Shown: positions 32,499 through 42,077 of the stretch, one piece after another | Position numbering within the stretch: position 1 is the stretch's first letter | Layout: each line of letters begins with the position of its first letter | Source: JALUZX01 sp964561605 | GTDB taxonomy: Bacteria > Planctomycetota > UBA1135 > JALUZX01 | Assembly (NCBI GenBank): GCA_964561605.1 | Contig: CAZLQD010000001.1 | Location: 1 to 64,000 of the forward strand | DNA: 64,000 nt | Direction of reading: 5' to 3' | The notes under the pieces: generated by a model | Database searches by the model: none | What the model was told of the DNA's origin: nothing | The model's input: only the letters and a program-made list of their open reading frames with translations | Program-made: the position numbers and the translations under genes

Positions 32499-33727
32499 AG
32501 GTCCTGGTACTCAATTGCGGGAGTTCCTCCGTAAAGGCCCAGCTCATCGAGACGGACCTGGACCTCATGGAGAAGGACGAGGAGCGCACCCTGGCCAAGA
32601 TCTCTGTGGAGCGGATCGGGATGAGCGCCTCCATCGTCCGGTACAATCCCACCGGAAAGGAGCCCTTCCAGGACACCCTGGAGATCCTGGAGCACCGCAA
32701 GGCCATCGACATCATCCTCAAGCTCCTGGCCGACAAGGAACGGGGGGTCATCGAGAGCGTCTCCGAGATCGACGCCTGCGGCCACAGGATGGTCCATGGA
32801 GGCGAGAAGTTCACCGCTTCGACCCTCATAACCCCCGAGGTGCTCCAGGAGATCCACGAGTGCTCCGAGCTGGCCCCGCTCCACAACCCTCACAACCTCA
32901 GGGGATACAGGGCGGCGCGGGAATACATGAAGGACATCCCCCACGCCGCCGTCTTCGACACGGCCTTCCACATGAGCATGGAGCCCAGGGCCTTCCTCTA
33001 CGGCCTTCCCTACGTCTTCTACAAGGAGAAGAGAATCCGGCGCTACGGTTTCCACGGCACATCCCACCGCTACGTCTCGGGGAGGCTCGCCAGGCTCACG
33101 GGAAGGCCCAGGGAGGAGATGAAGATCGTCACCTGCCACCTGGGGAACGGAGCCTCCATGGCCGCCGTGGACCGGGGAAGGTCGGTGGATACGACCATGG
33201 GGTTCACACCCCTGGAAGGACTCCTGATGGGGACCCGTTGCGGCGACATGGACCCGGCGGTGATCCTCTACATCATGGGCAAGGAGGAACTCACCCTGGC
33301 CGAGGCCAACACCTTGATGAACAAGCACAGCGGCCTCTACGGAATCAGCGGCGTCTCCCACGACATGAGGGAGCTCCACAAGGCCGCCGCCGGGGGCAAC
33401 GAGAGGGCCCGGATCGCCCTGGAAGTCTTCGCCTACCGGATCAAGAAATACACCGGCGCCTATGCCGCCGCCATGGGCGGCCTGGACGCCCTGATCTTCA
33501 CGGGCGGGATCGGCGAGAACGATCCCCAGGTCAGGGCCATGGCCCTGGAGGGCCTGGAATTCCTGGGAATCCGCCTGGACCAGGGCCTCAACGAGAAGAC
33601 CTCGGGAGGACGGGAAGGCCGGGTCTCCGCCGAGGATTCCCCCGTCCAGGTCTGGGTGATTCCCACCAACGAGGAACTGGTCATCGCCAGGGACACGGTG
33701 AAGCTCGTAAGGGGAACGACCCCTTGA
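32495..33727 (+). CDS. ackA: Acetate kinase
   Basis: It interconverts acetyl-phosphate plus ADP and acetate plus ATP. The 410-residue protein keeps the ASKHA-fold motifs: VLNCGSSSVKAQL (substrate Asn), GHRMVHGG (Arg), FDTAFH (catalytic Asp), FHGTSHRYVSGR (His), GTRCGDMDP (Arg), and FTGGIGEN. The start is GTG overlapping the upstream TGA (GTGA). No phosphotransacetylase gene is adjacent, which is the usual partner. A hairpin with T-tract ends the pair. Confidence 0.95.
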   Translation: MKVLVLNCGSSSVKAQLIETDLDLMEKDEERTLAKISVERIGMSASIVRYNPTGKEPFQDTLEILEHRKAIDIILKLLADKERGVIESVSEIDACGHRMVHGGEKFTASTLITPEVLQEIHECSELAPLHNPHNLRGYRAAREYMKDIPHAAVFDTAFHMSMEPRAFLYGLPYVFYKEKRIRRYGFHGTSHRYVSGRLARLTGRPREEMKIVTCHLGNGASMAAVDRGRSVDTTMGFTPLEGLLMGTRCGDMDPAVILYIMGKEELTLAEANTLMNKHSGLYGISGVSHDMRELHKAAAGGNERARIALEVFAYRIKKYTGAYAAAMGGLDALIFTGGIGENDPQVRAMALEGLEFLGIRLDQGLNEKTSGGREGRVSAEDSPVQVWVIPTNEELVIARDTVKLVRGTTP

Positions 33728-33747
33728 GAGGGGCCTCGATGGTCCGG

Positions 33748-33780
33748 AAAGGGGGGAAAAATCGATTTTCCCCCTTTTTC
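33748..33780 (+). terminator. Rho-independent terminator after ackA
   Basis: GGGGGAAAA and TTTTCCCCC form the stem around ATCGA, followed by a run of five T residues (33775-33779). It separates ackA from the DUF3332-like gene. Confidence 0.75.
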
Positions 33781-33899
33781 CTTCCTTGAAATCCCTCCTA
33801 TCCCCCCTTTACTCTTTCCCTTCAGTTGGATCATTTTGGGATCCGACGAGTCCCTGCGATGCAATCTGGTTCCTTTTCTTTCAAGACAGGAGGAAGCAA

Positions 33900-34241
33900 A
33901 TGCGAAAGATTGCGACTCTGGCCCTGGTGGCCGCCCTGTGCATTGTGCTGACCGGCTGCATGACCGGTCCCTTCCAGCTCTACCGTTCGGTGGACAACTG
34001 GCACAACAACTTCTACGCCCAGCAGCCCATCCTGGCGGCGGTCCTCAGCCCCTTCATCTGGATCGGCGCCGGCGTGGCCCAGTGGGTGGATTGCCTCACC
34101 GACAACATGTACTACTTCTGGGCCGAGGACGTCTGGGCCGGAAAGGGCACCACGTACAAGTGGACCAACAAGGACGGCTCCCGGGCCACCCTCGGAAACG
34201 TCTTCGAGGGTGCCTCCTTCCTGAAGGTCCAGGCCCAGTAA
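33900..34241 (+). CDS. DUF3332-like small lipoprotein
   Basis: The 113-residue protein begins MRKIATLALVAALCIVLTGC, a lipoprotein signal with the lipobox Cys at residue 20. The mature part (GPFQLYRSVDNWHNN, a hydrophobic central segment, then WVDCLTDNMYYFWAEDVW) follows the DUF3332 layout of GxFxLxxxxxxWN, a hydrophobic stretch, and a D...N...FW motif. Function is unknown. AGGAGGAAGCAA precedes the ATG, an excellent ribosome-binding site. It is monocistronic between two terminators, which suggests an abundant, independently controlled product. Confidence 0.78.
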   Translation: MRKIATLALVAALCIVLTGCMTGPFQLYRSVDNWHNNFYAQQPILAAVLSPFIWIGAGVAQWVDCLTDNMYYFWAEDVWAGKGTTYKWTNKDGSRATLGNVFEGASFLKVQAQ

Positions 34242-34263
34242 CACCGGCCGAACCTCTTCAGTG

Positions 34264-34299
34264 AAAAAGGCCCTCCGCCTCCGGGTGGAGGGCCTTTTT
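34264..34299 (+). terminator. Strong bidirectional terminator after the DUF3332-like gene
   Basis: AAAAAGGCCCTCC (34264-34276) pairs perfectly with GGAGGGCCTTTTT (34287-34299) around a 10-base loop. A/T tracts on both sides allow it to serve the converging exported-protein gene as well. Confidence 0.88.
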
Positions 34300-34333
34300 C
34301 CCTGCCCGAAGGAATCGGGAGAAAGGCGGGGCT

Positions 34334-35401
34334 TCAGGTCCCGTCCTTCCCCTTTCCCGGGGAAGGACGGGAAGCGGGGCGGGAAGCCGGCCTGGAAGCC
34401 GGGGGCACCCTGGGAATCCCCCGGAAGGAAAAACGAAGCTCCACTTTGTCGGGAAAGCGGGCGTCGAGCCTCTTCCTCTGCCCCGGAAGCACGAGGAGAC
34501 TCCTTTTGACGGTCCTCTTGGAAGGAGGCCACCAGAAGCGAACCCAGCCTACGCCCGTTCCGTCGGCGGCCGTCCAGATCCGGGCCAGGGGCCCGACGGG
34601 AACCTGGAGATCGGCCCTCCCGTCGGCTCCGGTCTGGGCCTTCACCACTCCCACACCTCCCCACCAATCGGCGTAGAGGGGAAAATTCCCGACAGGCGGT
34701 CCCTGGGGCCCGGCCAGGACGAAGACCTTCACCCGCGCCGTCTGGACCAGGGCCTCCAGGAAGAGGTCGTCGAACCAGACCTTGCATCCCTCCAGGGCCC
34801 CGCTGGACACCTGGAGACCCAGGCCGCCGGGGGCGCAGGAGAACTTGAGGTCCGCCAGCAACTCCCCCCTCGTCCAGATCCAAAGGCGTTTCTTCCCCTT
34901 CAGCACGCCGATCCGGGCCGGATAGGAACGCAAGGCCCGGTGCCGTTTCGGCCGGATGAGGAAGCGGGCCCCCTTGGGTCCGACGAGGGCCACGTCGAAG
35001 ACCGGTCCCGGGCGGAAATCCAGGCGGAACCTGGACCCGTCGGCCAGGGAGCCGAGAAGGAACGTTGCCGTACCCTTCCCCGGGTCCACAGTGGCCTCCA
35101 GGTGGAACCGGCAGGCCGCTTCGAAACCCCGCAAACCCGCCTTGAAGAGCATCCTCGGGCCCTTCACGGCCAGCCAGAGACGCCCCTTGTGGACACCCGC
35201 GTAGGGCTTCCAGGAAACCCGGCGAGGCAGAACGAGCAGTCTCGTCAGGGTACGGGGATCGTGAAAATCCTCTTTCACCCGGAGCAAGGCCGGTCCCCGG
35301 GCCTTCCCGAAGACCTTCCGGATCTCCTCCTGCACGATCTTGGGAGGCCCCAGGAGAAGGGCGAGGGGCAGGAAAAGGGCGGAGTGTAAGGAGAGACTCA
35401 C
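34334..35401 (-). CDS. Exported protein of unknown function
   Basis: Starting at the GTG that overlaps the queF stop (GTGA), the 355-residue product begins with a signal-like segment, SLSLHSALFLPLALLLGPPK. The body is beta-rich with many Arg/Lys: one region (residues about 60-215) reads like a jelly-roll or lectin-like domain with paired Trp and Arg strands. A later segment (GADGRADLQVPVGPLARIW) resembles a carboxypeptidase-regulatory-like strand set. The C-terminus has three ASRP repeats. I do not recognise a family. Confidence 0.65.
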   Translation of the reverse strand: MSLSLHSALFLPLALLLGPPKIVQEEIRKVFGKARGPALLRVKEDFHDPRTLTRLLVLPRRVSWKPYAGVHKGRLWLAVKGPRMLFKAGLRGFEAACRFHLEATVDPGKGTATFLLGSLADGSRFRLDFRPGPVFDVALVGPKGARFLIRPKRHRALRSYPARIGVLKGKKRLWIWTRGELLADLKFSCAPGGLGLQVSSGALEGCKVWFDDLFLEALVQTARVKVFVLAGPQGPPVGNFPLYADWWGGVGVVKAQTGADGRADLQVPVGPLARIWTAADGTGVGWVRFWWPPSKRTVKRSLLVLPGQRKRLDARFPDKVELRFSFRGIPRVPPASRPASRPASRPSPGKGKDGT

Positions 35402-35760
35402 CGTTCCTCCTGGGGCCATCGGACCCTCACGACCGTGTGAATCCCCCCCCGAACGTTGAAGTCCGCCTCGAGCTCGATCCTCTTGGGGGAAAGGGCCTCG
35501 ACCAGGTCCTGCAGGATCCGGTTGGCCAGGGCCTCGTGGAAGATTCCCTCCTCCCGCCAGGACCACAGGTAGAGCTTGAGGCTCTTGAGCTCCACGATCT
35601 TCGGGCCCGGTGTATAGACGATCCGAATGACCGCGAAGTCGGGCTGGCCCGTCCTGGGGCAAAGGCAGGTGAACTCCGGGCACTCGAGGCGGACCTCGTA
35701 GTCCCGCTCGGGGGCGGGGTTCGGAAGGACTTCCAGCTCCCTGCTGGGCCTGGAGGGCAT
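35398..35760 (-). CDS. queF: NADPH-dependent preQ0 reductase (unimodular QueF)
   Basis: It reduces 7-cyano-7-deazaguanine to preQ1 in queuosine synthesis. The 120-residue short form has the catalytic Cys34 in FTCLCPRTGQPDFA with the following Asp41, and the ELKSLKLYLWSWREEGIFHE signature including the substrate-binding Glu and His. AAGGAGGATCCC directly precedes the ATG. It lies 111 bases downstream of the NtrC-type gene. The leader is short and I saw no preQ1 riboswitch. Confidence 0.93.
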   Translation of the reverse strand: MPSRPSRELEVLPNPAPERDYEVRLECPEFTCLCPRTGQPDFAVIRIVYTPGPKIVELKSLKLYLWSWREEGIFHEALANRILQDLVEALSPKRIELEADFNVRGGIHTVVRVRWPQEER

Positions 35761-35817
35761 GGGATCCTCCTTGTCACCATGGAACGTCCCGGCCGGGAGC
35801 CCCGGACCGGGACGGGA

Positions 35818-35823
35818 ATTATA
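35818..35823 (-). promoter_or_regulatory. Candidate -10 element upstream of queF
   Basis: A perfect TATAAT reads leftward at 35823-35818, about 58 bases before the queF ATG, matching the leader length at other promoters here. No recognisable -35 hexamer lies 16-18 bases upstream (that position reads GGACAA), so confidence is limited. Confidence 0.35.
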
Positions 35824-35871
35824 CCTTCCCCCAGCCCCCCTTGTCCCGCGGCGATAGCCCCGGAGGCTGAC

Positions 35872-37263
<1,392 letters not shown>

Positions 37264-37452
37264 GGATTCTCCCATCGGGCGGGGGAGCCGCCCCCCAGGT
37301 TTCCGCTCCCTCAACCAAAGGGCGCCTTCCACCCTTTCCCCTGGGGCCGTCTGGGATGGGAAGCTTACAATAGAAACCCGCCTTCGTCCCGGGACGGGAG
37401 AAGGGATCCCCCGAGGATCCCTCCCCAAACCTTTCCGAAGAAGCAGGATACC

Positions 37453-38592
37453 ATGGACCTAGCACCCATCACGGCAAGGAGGGCGGCCGAACTGGCGGGA
37501 GTGGACCTGGAGGCCCTCTCCCCCCGCCTGGCCCCGCTGGCGGCCATCCTGGAGCCCAGGGTTCCCCCCCTGGCCCTGGAACTCACCGAGCGGATCGGAA
37601 GGCTTCCGGAGATGCTGGGTCGTTTCCGGGAGACCCCCAAGGAGTCGGCCATGGGGGAGGCCATGAAGGCCTGGCTGAACCGCCTCCTGGAGGGCCCCCA
37701 CGACGAAGGCCTCTGGATCGAGTCGGCCCGCCTGGCCAGGCTCCACGCCCGCTTCGGCCTCCACCAGGACCAGGTCCTGGCAGGGTTGCGCTTTCTCGAG
37801 AAAGGTCTGATCCAGGCGCTCCCCGAGGGGGAGAGGTCCCACAGGGAAGCCCTCCAGGATCTCTTCCTCGTCGTGGAGGCCGTCATGCTCCAGGCCCACA
37901 GCAGGGAGAGGGAGGAGCGTTTCCGCCGCTCGGAAAGGCTCGCCGCCCTGGGAAAGATCGTGGCCGAGGTGAACCACGACCTCCAGAACCCCCTGGCGGT
38001 GATCCGCACTTCCCTCTACTCCCTCAGGCGGCGGTTGGAGAAAGGGACGACCCAGGGTGTGGAGGTCCACCTGGACCGGATCCAGCGGAACGCCGAGCTC
38101 GCCATCCACATCGCCTCGGACCTGCTGGACCTCACGAGGCACAGGAAACCCGAGACCCAGAGCCTGGATCTGCCGGCCTTCCTCTCCACCCTCCTGGAAG
38201 AGCAGGAGATCCCTCCGGGGATCCGCCTGGAGAAGGACCTTCCCCCCGAGACGGGAAGGGTCGACGCCGATCCCACCATGTTGCAGAGAGTCTTCCAGAA
38301 CCTCCTGCGCAACGCCGTCCAGGCCATGGGAGGAGAAGGGACCCTCAAGATCTCCTCCCGGCGACTGGAAGACGCCGTGGAGATCCGGGTCCAGGACACG
38401 GGGCCCGGCTTTCCCGAGGAAGAACTCTCCCGCGTCTTCGAGCCCCTCTTCACCACCAAGCCCGGAGGAGCCGGGCTGGGGCTGGCCATCGCCCGGAAGC
38501 TCGTGGAGGCCCATGCCGGCAGGATCCGGGCCGAATCCCCTCCCGAAGGCGGCGCCAGGGTGGTGGTGATCCTTCCTGCAGGCAGGGGGTAA
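37453..38592 (+). CDS. Histidine kinase with protoglobin-like N-terminal domain
   Basis: The C-terminal half is a kinase: H-box AEVNHDLQNPL (phospho-acceptor His followed by Asp rather than Glu), N-box NLLRNAVQAM, DTGPGF, GGAGLGLAIARKL. The N-terminal 150 residues are all helical and include ARLARLHARFGLHQDQVLAG. That segment matches the heme-proximal stretch of globin-coupled sensors (HxxIGL-type), so the kinase may sense oxygen or redox; this is inference. There are no membrane segments. It is 190 bases from, and divergent to, the NtrC-type regulator gene. Confidence 0.85.
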   Translation: MDLAPITARRAAELAGVDLEALSPRLAPLAAILEPRVPPLALELTERIGRLPEMLGRFRETPKESAMGEAMKAWLNRLLEGPHDEGLWIESARLARLHARFGLHQDQVLAGLRFLEKGLIQALPEGERSHREALQDLFLVVEAVMLQAHSREREERFRRSERLAALGKIVAEVNHDLQNPLAVIRTSLYSLRRRLEKGTTQGVEVHLDRIQRNAELAIHIASDLLDLTRHRKPETQSLDLPAFLSTLLEEQEIPPGIRLEKDLPPETGRVDADPTMLQRVFQNLLRNAVQAMGGEGTLKISSRRLEDAVEIRVQDTGPGFPEEELSRVFEPLFTTKPGGAGLGLAIARKLVEAHAGRIRAESPPEGGARVVVILPAGRG

Positions 38593-38654
38593 AAAGTTCC
38601 TTTCCCGGGAAAGGCTCGGTTGCACCGCCCTCCGGGAAGACCCATTCTCTCGGG

Positions 38655-40109
38655 ATGAGCATGATGGAAGCGGAGACCAAGACCGCCCTGGTGGTGGACG
38701 ACAACCGGGACTACGCGGAAAACCTGGCGGAAATCCTCCAGGAGCAGGGGTTCCGTACCATCACCTGCCTCTCCGCGGGCCAGGCCCTGGAGGCGGTGAA
38801 GAGGGAGAAGGTCCACATCGCCATCGTGGACGTCCTCCTCCCCGACCTTGGGGGGTTGCACCTCCTGGAGAAGCTGTTGGACCACGATCCCAAGATGGGA
38901 GTGATCATGGTGACGGGCCAGGTCTCCCTGGAGACGGCCGTCCGCGCCCTCAACCAGGGCGCCTTTGGATACGCCCTCAAGTATTGCGACCCGGAGGAGA
39001 TCCTGGCACACGTGCGGCGGGCCGTCCAGCACCAGGAGGCCGTGGAGAGGGCCGAGTTCAGCCGGAGCCTCTACAGGACCATCTTCGAGAGGAGTTCCGA
39101 CGGAATCTGCGTCCTCGAGGGGGCGGATTCCTGCCGGATCTCCGACCTGAACGAGCCCTTCGCCAGGATCCTGGGCCTGGAGAGGGAAGCCATCGTGGGC
39201 CGGACCCTTTCCGACCTGGGCCCCCAGGGGGATCCCCGCTCCCTTGCGGCCGTGGTGAAACCCCTCCTGGGTGTGAATCCCTCCCACCTGGAGGACGTGA
39301 AAGTCACCCTTCCCGACGGAAGGTCCCGGGACATGACCCTCCGGCTCGGTCCCCTGAAACCGGGCGAGCCCGGGCCCATCCAGCTCCTCGTCCGGGACAT
39401 CACCGAGGACAAGAGGATGCGGGAGCGGATCGCCCACGCCGAGAAGCTGGCCCTTCTGGGCGAGTTCACCAGCCGGGTGGCCCACGAAGTCCGCAATCCT
39501 CTCGCCGGAATCAAGGGCGCCCTGGAGATCATCCAGGGCAAACTGGAGAAGGATCCCGAGAGCAGGCGGGTGATCCAGGCCATCTTCAACAGGATCGACC
39601 AGCTGGACGTCTTCATCCGGGACCTGCTCCAGTTCGCCCGGCCCGCCAGGCCCGAGCCCAGGATGGTGCCGGCCGCCGAGATCCTTCCCAAGGTCATGGG
39701 GCTCACCCAGGCGGATCCTCTCTTTCGGAACATCGAGATCGAGCTGGACCTGGAGAAGGACGCCGACATATACGTCGACCCGGGCACGCTCCAGATCGTC
39801 CTGACCAACCTCCTCCGAAACGCCGCCGAGGCCATGGAGGGCGAGGGGACCATCCGGATCTCGGTGAAGAAGGCCCACTCCGAGGCCCTGCTGGTCGTGG
39901 AGGACGACGGGCCGGGCTTCTCGGGCGATCCGGAGACCTTCTTCACGCCCTTCACCACGACCCGGAGCGCCGGAACGGGACTCGGACTGGCCATCGCCCG
40001 CAACCTGGTGGAGGCCCACGGAGGAAGCCTGACCGGTTCGAACCGTCCCGGCGGGAGGGGGGCCCGCCTGGAGATCTTCCTTCCCGGCCCCCCGGGCGGG
40101 GAGGAGTGA
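38655..40109 (+). CDS. Hybrid sensor kinase: receiver, PAS, HisKA, HATPase
   Basis: The order is a receiver (residues 8-125; D in IAIVDVLLPD, acid pair VVDD, but KY instead of the usual KP after the conserved Lys in YALKYC), PAS (about 140-255), HisKA (H in SRVAHEVRNPL), and HATPase (NLLRNAAEAM, DDGPGF, GTGLGLAI). No membrane segments are seen. A receiver at the N-terminus of a kinase suggests it is tuned by another kinase, such as the one encoded 63 bases upstream. It is probably co-transcribed with that gene and with the LAB_N gene. Confidence 0.9.
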   Translation: MSMMEAETKTALVVDDNRDYAENLAEILQEQGFRTITCLSAGQALEAVKREKVHIAIVDVLLPDLGGLHLLEKLLDHDPKMGVIMVTGQVSLETAVRALNQGAFGYALKYCDPEEILAHVRRAVQHQEAVERAEFSRSLYRTIFERSSDGICVLEGADSCRISDLNEPFARILGLEREAIVGRTLSDLGPQGDPRSLAAVVKPLLGVNPSHLEDVKVTLPDGRSRDMTLRLGPLKPGEPGPIQLLVRDITEDKRMRERIAHAEKLALLGEFTSRVAHEVRNPLAGIKGALEIIQGKLEKDPESRRVIQAIFNRIDQLDVFIRDLLQFARPARPEPRMVPAAEILPKVMGLTQADPLFRNIEIELDLEKDADIYVDPGTLQIVLTNLLRNAAEAMEGEGTIRISVKKAHSEALLVVEDDGPGFSGDPETFFTPFTTTRSAGTGLGLAIARNLVEAHGGSLTGSNRPGGRGARLEIFLPGPPGGEE

Positions 40110-40112
40110 CCC

Positions 40113-40769
40113 TTGGAGTTCTGGGGGCTCTTCTTCCTCGTCCTGGGCGCCCTGGGCCAGGCCCTCTTCACCGCCCGGATGGTGGTCCAGTGGTGGTACT
40201 CCCGCAAGGCGGGGAAGAGCGTGGCCCCGCCCCTCTTCTGGTGGCTCAGTCTCGTGGGAAGCCTCTTCTCCCTCTTCTACGCCCTCTTCCTCCGGGACCC
40301 GGTCTTCGCCCTGGCCCCGGCGTCCAACCTCTTCTTCTACGCCCGGAACCTCCTCCTCTCTTCGCCGGGCCGCCGGGGCCTCCCCCCCAGGTTGCTCGTC
40401 TTCTTCGGGGTCCTCTTCGGTTCCGTCCTGGCCGTAACAGTCTGGGCCAACTACCACAGGCCCGACCTGGTGGCCGAGGTCCCATCCTTCTGGCTCGCCG
40501 TGGGCCTGGTGGGGTCCACCCTCTGGGTCGCCCGCTTTCTCCTCCAGTGGATCCTGTCGGAGCGAAAAGGAGAGAGCCATCTCCCCCTGCGTTTCTGGCT
40601 GGTCAGCCTGGGAGGAGCGGCTCTCCTCCTGGCCTACTCCGTGTTCAGGAGGAATCTCATCTTCATCCTGGGCTACGCATTCCCCCTTCCCCTCATTCTC
40701 TGGAACATCCTCCTCTTCCGCAGGAACGGCGGAGAAAGGGCTCCCAATCAAGGGGATGAGAGAGGATGA
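40113..40769 (+). CDS. LAB_N membrane protein (lipid A biosynthesis N-terminal domain), duplicated
   Basis: The 218-residue protein has two copies of the LAB_N helix pair: ARMVVQWWYSRKAGKSVAPP with FWWLSLVGSLF, and ARFLLQWILSERKGESHLP with FWLVSLGGAALL. This domain occurs as a stand-alone protein or fused to lipid-A-disaccharide synthase; its function is unproven, with an envelope lipid link likely. The TTG start follows GGAGGAGTGACCC. Its stop overlaps the ATG of the MFS gene. Confidence 0.85.
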   Translation: MEFWGLFFLVLGALGQALFTARMVVQWWYSRKAGKSVAPPLFWWLSLVGSLFSLFYALFLRDPVFALAPASNLFFYARNLLLSSPGRRGLPPRLLVFFGVLFGSVLAVTVWANYHRPDLVAEVPSFWLAVGLVGSTLWVARFLLQWILSERKGESHLPLRFWLVSLGGAALLLAYSVFRRNLIFILGYAFPLPLILWNILLFRRNGGERAPNQGDERG

Positions 40770-42007
40770 GGATCTTCCGGGACCTCACCCCCCTGGAGAG
40801 GAAGACCTTCCTCCTCCACCTCCTGGCCTCGGCCTTCGAAGGAAGCGCCTTCGCCCTCTGGTGGATCCACGACTTCTTCCTCAAGAAGACCCTGCACGGC
40901 GAAAACTGGCAGGTCTGGATCCTGGTCTCCCTCTGGCCCGTGGCGAATCTGACCTCCGTCTATTTCGCCGGGAAGGCCGAGGAGGGCCGGGGCCTGAAGC
41001 CCTACCTCGTTGCGGCGGCCCTGCTGGGACGACTGCCCCTGGTCCTGATGGCCTTCGCCTCCTCCATCCCGGTCTTCCTGGGACTCCACGCTCTCTACTC
41101 CCTCTCCTTCGCCGTTGCGAAGCCCGCCCAGACGGCGATCCTCCAGGCCAACTACCGGGAAGGAAGGCGGGCGGAGCTCTTCGGGTGGGCCTGGACGGTC
41201 ACCGTCGCCCTGGGCGGACTGGGCTCCCTCGGAGCCGGGACCCTCCTGGACAAGTTCCCCTCCATCTACCACCTCCTCCTCCCCCTGGAGGGAATCCTCG
41301 GGGCCTGCTACTGCCTGACCCTGGCGGCCATTCCCCTGGCATCGAAACCGGCGCCTCCATCCTGCCAGAAGAGGGAGGGATTGCTCGGGGCCACGGCAAG
41401 GACGATCCGTGTCTTCAAGGAGAACCCGGCCTACCTGAAATACCAGATCAACTTCATGATCTACGGGTTGGCCTTCATGGTGGTCCTCCCCGTGGTTCCC
41501 GTCCTCGCCACGAAGGACCTGGGGCTGGACTATTTCCAATTCACCCTGGCCCGGGGGATCCTGGGGCCGGGGATCTCCCTTCTCTTCATGCCCTGGTTCG
41601 GCAGGAAGCTGGACAGGTTGGGGCCCTTGAGATCCTCCGCCATGGCCTTCGCCGTATTCAGCCTCTACCCTCTCTTCCTGGGACTGTCGCCCTGGATCGG
41701 GGTTCCCTTCCACTCCTTCTGGTTCTTCCTGGGGTTCGCCTTCTACGGGGTGGCCATGGGAGGGCTCATGGTGATCTGGCACATGGGAGCGATCTACTAC
41801 GCCCCGCCGGGAATGACCGCCACCTACCAGGGGATCCACGTGACCATGACGGGATTGCGGGGTCTCGTGGGCCCTCTGGCGGGTTACCTCTGCCTCACCT
41901 ACCTGGGAACGACCGTCCCCTTCGCCCTCTCGGTGACCCTCTTCCTCGCCGCCGCCTGGCTCATGCAAAGGCAGTTCCGCTCGGAGAGAAGACAGCATCC
42001 CGACTGA
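40766..42007 (+). CDS. Major facilitator superfamily transporter
   Basis: The 413-residue protein has about 12 hydrophobic helices. The first-half loop (AGKAEEGRGLKPYLVAAALLGR) and central basic loop fit MFS. No substrate-specific motif is recognised. The ATG overlaps the LAB_N stop codon (ATGA), so co-expression with a possible lipid-related membrane protein is likely. The gene converges on the cation exchanger gene with a 70-base gap containing a CGCCGG/CCGGCG hairpin. Confidence 0.85.
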   Translation: MRIFRDLTPLERKTFLLHLLASAFEGSAFALWWIHDFFLKKTLHGENWQVWILVSLWPVANLTSVYFAGKAEEGRGLKPYLVAAALLGRLPLVLMAFASSIPVFLGLHALYSLSFAVAKPAQTAILQANYREGRRAELFGWAWTVTVALGGLGSLGAGTLLDKFPSIYHLLLPLEGILGACYCLTLAAIPLASKPAPPSCQKREGLLGATARTIRVFKENPAYLKYQINFMIYGLAFMVVLPVVPVLATKDLGLDYFQFTLARGILGPGISLLFMPWFGRKLDRLGPLRSSAMAFAVFSLYPLFLGLSPWIGVPFHSFWFFLGFAFYGVAMGGLMVIWHMGAIYYAPPGMTATYQGIHVTMTGLRGLVGPLAGYLCLTYLGTTVPFALSVTLFLAAAWLMQRQFRSERRQHPD

Positions 42008-42077
42008 ACGGCGAAGCCGCGGAGGGAAGCCCCCCAAAACGGGGAGCGCCGGACCCCGAATCCGGCGAGGCCCCCTC

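Noticed and set aside
34420..35683. Longer start for the exported protein inside queF
   Set aside because: Upstream residues are an out-of-frame reading of queF; the signal peptide begins at the GTG overlapping the queF stop.
35761..35871. preQ1 riboswitch before queF
   Set aside because: The 111-base leader lacks the conserved preQ1-I loop and A-rich tail; only a TATAAT-like element was seen.
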